Source of the DNA: Clostridiales bacterium UBA2432
GTDB taxonomy: Bacteria > Bacillota > Clostridia > Lachnospirales > Vallitaleaceae
Assembly (NCBI GenBank): GCA_002342805.1
Contig: DDQW01000096.1
Coordinates: forward strand, 75,058 to 83,992
Direction: 5' to 3'
DNA: 8,935 nt
The notes under the pieces were generated by a model that did no database searches, was not told the origin of the DNA, and saw nothing but the letters and a program-made list of their open reading frames with translations. Made by a program: the position numbers and the translations under genes. Positions 5,852 to 8,935 of the stretch are shown piece by piece; positions within the stretch are counted from its first letter, which is position 1, and each line of letters opens with the position of its first letter.

Positions 5852-6340
5852 ATGAATATAATATTACTTGAACCGGAGATTCCCTATAATACGGGGAATA
5901 TAGGAAGAACATGTGTAGCAACAGACACGTCACTGCATTTAATCAAGCCCTTAGGATTTTCCCTTGATGAGAAAAGTGTAAAACGTTCCGGCTTAGATTA
6001 TTGGCAAGACGTCGATTTACATGTTTACGAAAACTTTGAAGATTTTATGAAGAAAAATAATTATCCCACTGTATATATGGGAACAACGAAGGCGAAACAA
6101 ACCTATGCAGAAGTGTCATTTGCGCCGGATGCCTTTATTATGTTCGGAAAAGAGACAGCAGGAATTCCTGAAGAACTTTTACTAGAACATAAAGAAACGG
6201 CCATCCGTATTCCGATGGCCGAGGGTACACGCTCACTTAATTTATCAAATTCAGTGGCAATTGTATTATATGAAGCACTACGTCAAAATAATTTCATGGA
6301 TTTAGAAAATGAAGGGCAACTTCATCGTTACAAGTGGTGA
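5852..6340 (+). CDS. trmL: tRNA (cytidine(34)-2'-O)-methyltransferase TrmL
   Basis: This 162-residue SPOUT-family RNA 2'-O-methyltransferase (YibK/CspR type) has a length typical of the family. The enzyme methylates the wobble ribose of tRNA-Leu isoacceptors using S-adenosylmethionine. Conserved pieces are PEIPYNTGNIGRTC (8-21), which includes the catalytic-region Arg19, LIKPLGF (30-36), MFGKETAGIP (97-106), and the knot region IPMAEGTRSLNLSNSVAIVLYEALRQ (120-145). AAAGGAAG at 5838-5844 provides the ribosome binding site inside the end of the CheX-like gene, so the two are cotranscribed. The last 13 bp, including the stop codon, overlap the end of the convergent histidine kinase gene. Confidence 0.95.
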   Translation: MNIILLEPEIPYNTGNIGRTCVATDTSLHLIKPLGFSLDEKSVKRSGLDYWQDVDLHVYENFEDFMKKNNYPTVYMGTTKAKQTYAEVSFAPDAFIMFGKETAGIPEELLLEHKETAIRIPMAEGTRSLNLSNSVAIVLYEALRQNNFMDLENEGQLHRYKW

Positions 6341-7764
6341 TTATTTTTTTTAGCAATCGCCAAGGTAAAGGTGAATGTTGTCCCTTTTCCTAGTTGGCTA
6401 TAGACATCGACGGTTTGATGATGTCCTTTAATAATTTCACGAACAATAGATAAGCCTAAGCCAACTCCTTTTTTATCTTTTCCCCGTGACCGGTCTGCTT
6501 TGTGGAATCGTGTCCAGATATGCTTTAGATCATCTTCAGCGATTCCGGGACCGGTATCTTTCACAGAGACACGAACCTGATCGCCAATCAAGGTAGTCTC
6601 GAGAGTGACTTCATCACCGTTTTCACAAAATTTTAATGCATTATCAATAAGGTTCGTTAAGGCGCGTTGGATTTGATTGTAATCAGCGTGAACGAGGATA
6701 TCTTCATCTTCTATAATCAGAGTCATTTTGATTTTTTTCTGAAGAATTTTTTGCTCAAACTGAAGCAAGGTATTGCGTAGTGTTTCATGTAAGTCAAAGT
6801 CTTCCATCTCAGGTTTAAGAACTTCGTTTTCCATTTTGGTTAACAAGAGAATATCATTGGTTAACTTGGTGAGACGGTCAGTTTCATTAAGCACAATGGT
6901 TAGATATTTTTCGTATTTTTCCGGAGGAATGGTTCCATCCATAACAGCTTGAACATATCCTCGAATTGAGGTGAGAGGAGAGCGAAAGTCATGGGAAATA
7001 TTGGCAATGAAGTCTCGGCGAAGATCTTCAAGTTTTTCTAATTCTTCGGCCATATAGTTCATGCTCTCAGCTAATTCAATGACTTCAGTGCTGAAGTGTG
7101 TATCTTCAATTCGCGCTGAAAAGTCCCCACTGGCAATGGATTTTGCAGTTGCATTAAAGGCTTTAAATGTTTGACTAATGCTTCGAGAAAAGACATAGGT
7201 TGAGATAAATGTGACAAAAATGATGACGATAAAACTAATCAGAATAAGATTATATACATAGCGAATGTCTTCTTTTATTGAGGGATACGGTGACGTAAGA
7301 ATAACGGCCCCATAGAGGGTTTCTTCATATTTAAGTGGACTGGCCACGGCGATGACTTGTTCAGCCTCATAAGGCTTAAATGTTCCGATTTGAGTGACTG
7401 TTTCGCCGCCTATGGATTGCCTTGCATAGTCATGATTAATAATTGTATCCATGAGAGAGCGAGAAGAGGGTTCGCTATCAAAAATGACACGCTGATCAGG
7501 ATCAATGATAATAATCCTAGATCCTGCGCGATAGCTATAGGTATAAAGTTGATTATGAAACATGGATTCATCAAGGGTCCCTTGAATATAGGAATCATAA
7601 TATTCAGTTTCTATTGAATAAATCTCATTGAACATTTTCCGATAGCGAGAGCTAACAAAGTGGTTGGTAATGGTTTGAGATAATGTACCAAAAAGTATCA
7701 GAAAAATTACAATTGTTGTTAAGATATAAATAGCTAAAAATTTTCTGGAAAAAGTTGTAAACAT
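6328..7764 (-). CDS. Membrane sensor histidine kinase
   Basis: This 478-residue intact two-component sensor has a transmembrane segment at about 9-29, an extracytoplasmic region of about 140 residues at 30-170 that resembles a PAS/Cache-like sensor (SRIIIIDPDQRVIFDS at 82-97, GAVILTSP at 152-159), a second transmembrane segment at about 171-193 and a HAMP linker at about 194-246. In the HisKA domain, ISHDFRSPLTSIRGY places the phosphorylated histidine at His258. The ATPase domain has the N box NLIDNALKF (371-379), DTGPGI (403-408), the F box around RFHKADRS (419-426) and GVGLGLS (433-439). The start overlaps the regulator stop as TAATG, with GAGGTGAG at 7775-7768 as the ribosome binding site, so the pair is coupled. 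The signal sensed is unknown. The 3' end overlaps trmL by 13 bp. Confidence 0.95.
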   Translation of the reverse strand: MFTTFSRKFLAIYILTTIVIFLILFGTLSQTITNHFVSSRYRKMFNEIYSIETEYYDSYIQGTLDESMFHNQLYTYSYRAGSRIIIIDPDQRVIFDSEPSSRSLMDTIINHDYARQSIGGETVTQIGTFKPYEAEQVIAVASPLKYEETLYGAVILTSPYPSIKEDIRYVYNLILISFIVIIFVTFISTYVFSRSISQTFKAFNATAKSIASGDFSARIEDTHFSTEVIELAESMNYMAEELEKLEDLRRDFIANISHDFRSPLTSIRGYVQAVMDGTIPPEKYEKYLTIVLNETDRLTKLTNDILLLTKMENEVLKPEMEDFDLHETLRNTLLQFEQKILQKKIKMTLIIEDEDILVHADYNQIQRALTNLIDNALKFCENGDEVTLETTLIGDQVRVSVKDTGPGIAEDDLKHIWTRFHKADRSRGKDKKGVGLGLSIVREIIKGHHQTVDVYSQLGKGTTFTFTLAIAKKNNHHL

Positions 7765-8447
7765 TATCTCACCTCAAACTTATATCCGATTCCCCACACT
7801 GTTTTTAATCCCCAATAATCATTTTCATCAATTTTTTCTCGAATACGTTTAACATGAACATCAACGGTACGTGTATCGCCGATGTATTCATATCCCCATA
7901 TACGATCCAGCAATTGTTCTCGGGTAAAGACTTGATTTGGGTTGGATGCAAGGTAGTATAATAGTTCAAGTTCCTTTGGAGGCATATCGATTTTTGCATC
8001 ATTATGCAAAACGCTGTAATTTGACAAATTAATGGTTAAATTCGGAAGATTAATTTGTTTGCCTTTACTTTCTTGTGGTGTATATCGACGTAACACTGCT
8101 TTTACTCGTGCCGTAAGTTCTTTGTTATCAAAGGGTTTAACCATATAGTCATCGGCGCCAAGTTCCAAGCCTAGAATTTTATCAAATGTTTCACCTTTAG
8201 CGGTAAGCATGATAATAGGTACGGTACTCATTTGACGGACTTCCTTACATACGTCATATCCGTCTTTTCCCGGCAACATTAAATCTAAAAGAATAAGATT
8301 TGGATTAAAGGATTTAACGGCTTCGACAACATCATTGCCATTGTCTACAATTTTTGTTGCATAACTTTCTTTTTCTAAATAGAGTGAAATTAGCTCACTG
8401 ATATTTTCATCGTCATCAACGATGAGTATTTTGTTTTTTGTCTCCAT
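7764..8447 (-). CDS. OmpR/PhoB-family response regulator
   Basis: This 227-residue regulator has a receiver domain at 1-121 and a winged-helix output domain at about 130-225. Receiver residues are complete: acidic Asp11-Asp13 (IVDDDEN), phosphoacceptor Asp55 (LLDLMLPG), Thr82 (MLTAKG) and Lys104 (VKPFD). The output domain shows the OmpR pattern PPKELELLYYLASNPNQVFTREQLLDRIWG and RTVDVHVKRIREKI. It is almost certainly phosphorylated by the adjacent kinase, whose gene overlaps its stop. AAAGAGGGAT precedes the ATG, and only 14 bp separate it from the mutS2 stop, so transcription probably continues from mutS2. Overall it resembles PhoP/ResD-type regulators, but its target genes cannot be inferred from this window. 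Confidence 0.95.
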   Translation of the reverse strand: METKNKILIVDDDENISELISLYLEKESYATKIVDNGNDVVEAVKSFNPNLILLDLMLPGKDGYDVCKEVRQMSTVPIIMLTAKGETFDKILGLELGADDYMVKPFDNKELTARVKAVLRRYTPQESKGKQINLPNLTINLSNYSVLHNDAKIDMPPKELELLYYLASNPNQVFTREQLLDRIWGYEYIGDTRTVDVHVKRIREKIDENDYWGLKTVWGIGYKFEVR

Positions 8448-8461
8448 ATTATCCCTCTTTT

Positions 8462-8935
8462 CTAGTCGTTGAATGTTACAATAGTTACCCCGCTATCACC
8501 TTCGCCGTATTCACCTAAGCGATAGTCTTTTACATGTGAAGTTGTCCGTAAAAACTGATGGACACCTTGGCGCAAAGCGCCGGTTCCTTTTCCGTGAATG
8601 ATGGTCACTTGTGATAAATGTGCCAAGTAAGCATCATCAATATACTTATCTAAAACAGTGATTGCATCACTAATCATTAAGCCACGTAAATCGACTTCTG
8701 TTTTTACATGACTAGGCGCAGATACTGAAGTGGTTCCTTTATTTTTATTGCCTTTAGCAATGGTGTATTTTTTAGCAGTACCTTTTTGTGGAAGGGTGTA
8801 GCTGACATTTTCATCGGCCAGTTCAAGATCCTTAAATGGAATGGTTGATTTCATAATCCCAAGTTGAACGGTCGCTTCCTTTTTATTTGTATTAATGTCC
8901 AACAATGTGCCCTTTTGATTAAGTGTCGTTACGAA
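8462..8935 (-). CDS. mutS2: MutS2 C-terminal part with Smr domain, 5' truncated by the window edge
   Basis: The minus-strand frame is open to the window edge, giving the last 157 residues of a protein normally near 790 residues. The visible start FVTTLNQKGTLLDINTNKKEATVQLG fits the MutS2 linker with its small beta domain. The C-terminal Smr domain (about 80-154) has VDLRG (81-85), HGKGTGALR (114-122) and GEGDSGVTIV (144-153), the conserved DNA/RNA-binding and nuclease-type motifs. MutS2 acts in suppression of homologous recombination and, in B. subtilis, in rescue of collided ribosomes. A TTG at 8905 is not the start because conserved sequence continues upstream. The region joining linker and Smr is lysine-rich and low in complexity (50-79). 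The gene probably leads the operon with the two-component pair. Confidence 0.9.
   Translation of the reverse strand, partial: FVTTLNQKGTLLDINTNKKEATVQLGIMKSTIPFKDLELADENVSYTLPQKGTAKKYTIAKGNKNKGTTSVSAPSHVKTEVDLRGLMISDAITVLDKYIDDAYLAHLSQVTIIHGKGTGALRQGVHQFLRTTSHVKDYRLGEYGEGDSGVTIVTFND

Noticed and set aside
6309..6325. Hairpin ATGAAG-ggcaa-CTTCAT as a terminator for the histidine kinase transcript.
   Set aside because: The stem is only 6 bp with two G-C pairs and is followed by just TTTTC on the minus strand; too weak to call.

Overview
The window is AT-rich bacterial chromosome with tightly packed genes. Strong AGGAGG-type ribosome binding sites, SigA-like promoters, an S-layer homology protein, a PerR-type regulator, a CheX-type protein and a MutS2-two-component cluster all point to a low-GC Gram-positive of the class Clostridia. 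A Lachnospirales-like anaerobe is my best guess, inferred from gene content rather than from a marker gene. Every gene except the two edge genes appears intact. I see no RNA gene, CRISPR array, insertion sequence or phage gene.

Left part (1-4768, all on +). A zinc-dependent medium-chain dehydrogenase enters from the left edge and is missing only its N-terminus. A 236-bp intergenic region follows, with small hairpins, a strong intrinsic terminator (1330-1375) and a promoter. This promoter begins a four-gene run: a secreted SLH-only protein, an AIR-synthase/HypE-like ATP-binding protein, an Lrp/AsnC-type regulator and a class I/II aminotransferase. The last three are joined by two ATGA overlaps, so they are probably translationally coupled. 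The run ends at a hairpin (4738-4768) that can terminate transcription from both sides.

Middle part (4779-6340). A PerR-like Fur-family regulator on the minus strand diverges from a plus-strand pair, a stand-alone CheX-like phosphatase-fold protein and the tRNA methyltransferase TrmL. Both divergent promoters are close to consensus. A 15-bp Fur/PerR-type operator overlaps the -10 region of the regulator's own promoter, which suggests autoregulation. A weaker PerR-box-like sequence lies just downstream of the cheX promoter.

Right part (6328-8935, all on -). The C-terminal end of MutS2 (Smr domain), an OmpR/PhoB-type response regulator and a complete membrane histidine kinase form a tight operon. 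The kinase gene runs 13 bp into the convergent trmL gene, with no convincing terminator between them.

No clearly new system is visible. The least explained items are the AIR-synthase-like/Lrp/aminotransferase module headed by an SLH-only protein, and the regulatory logic of the perR-cheX divergent region.
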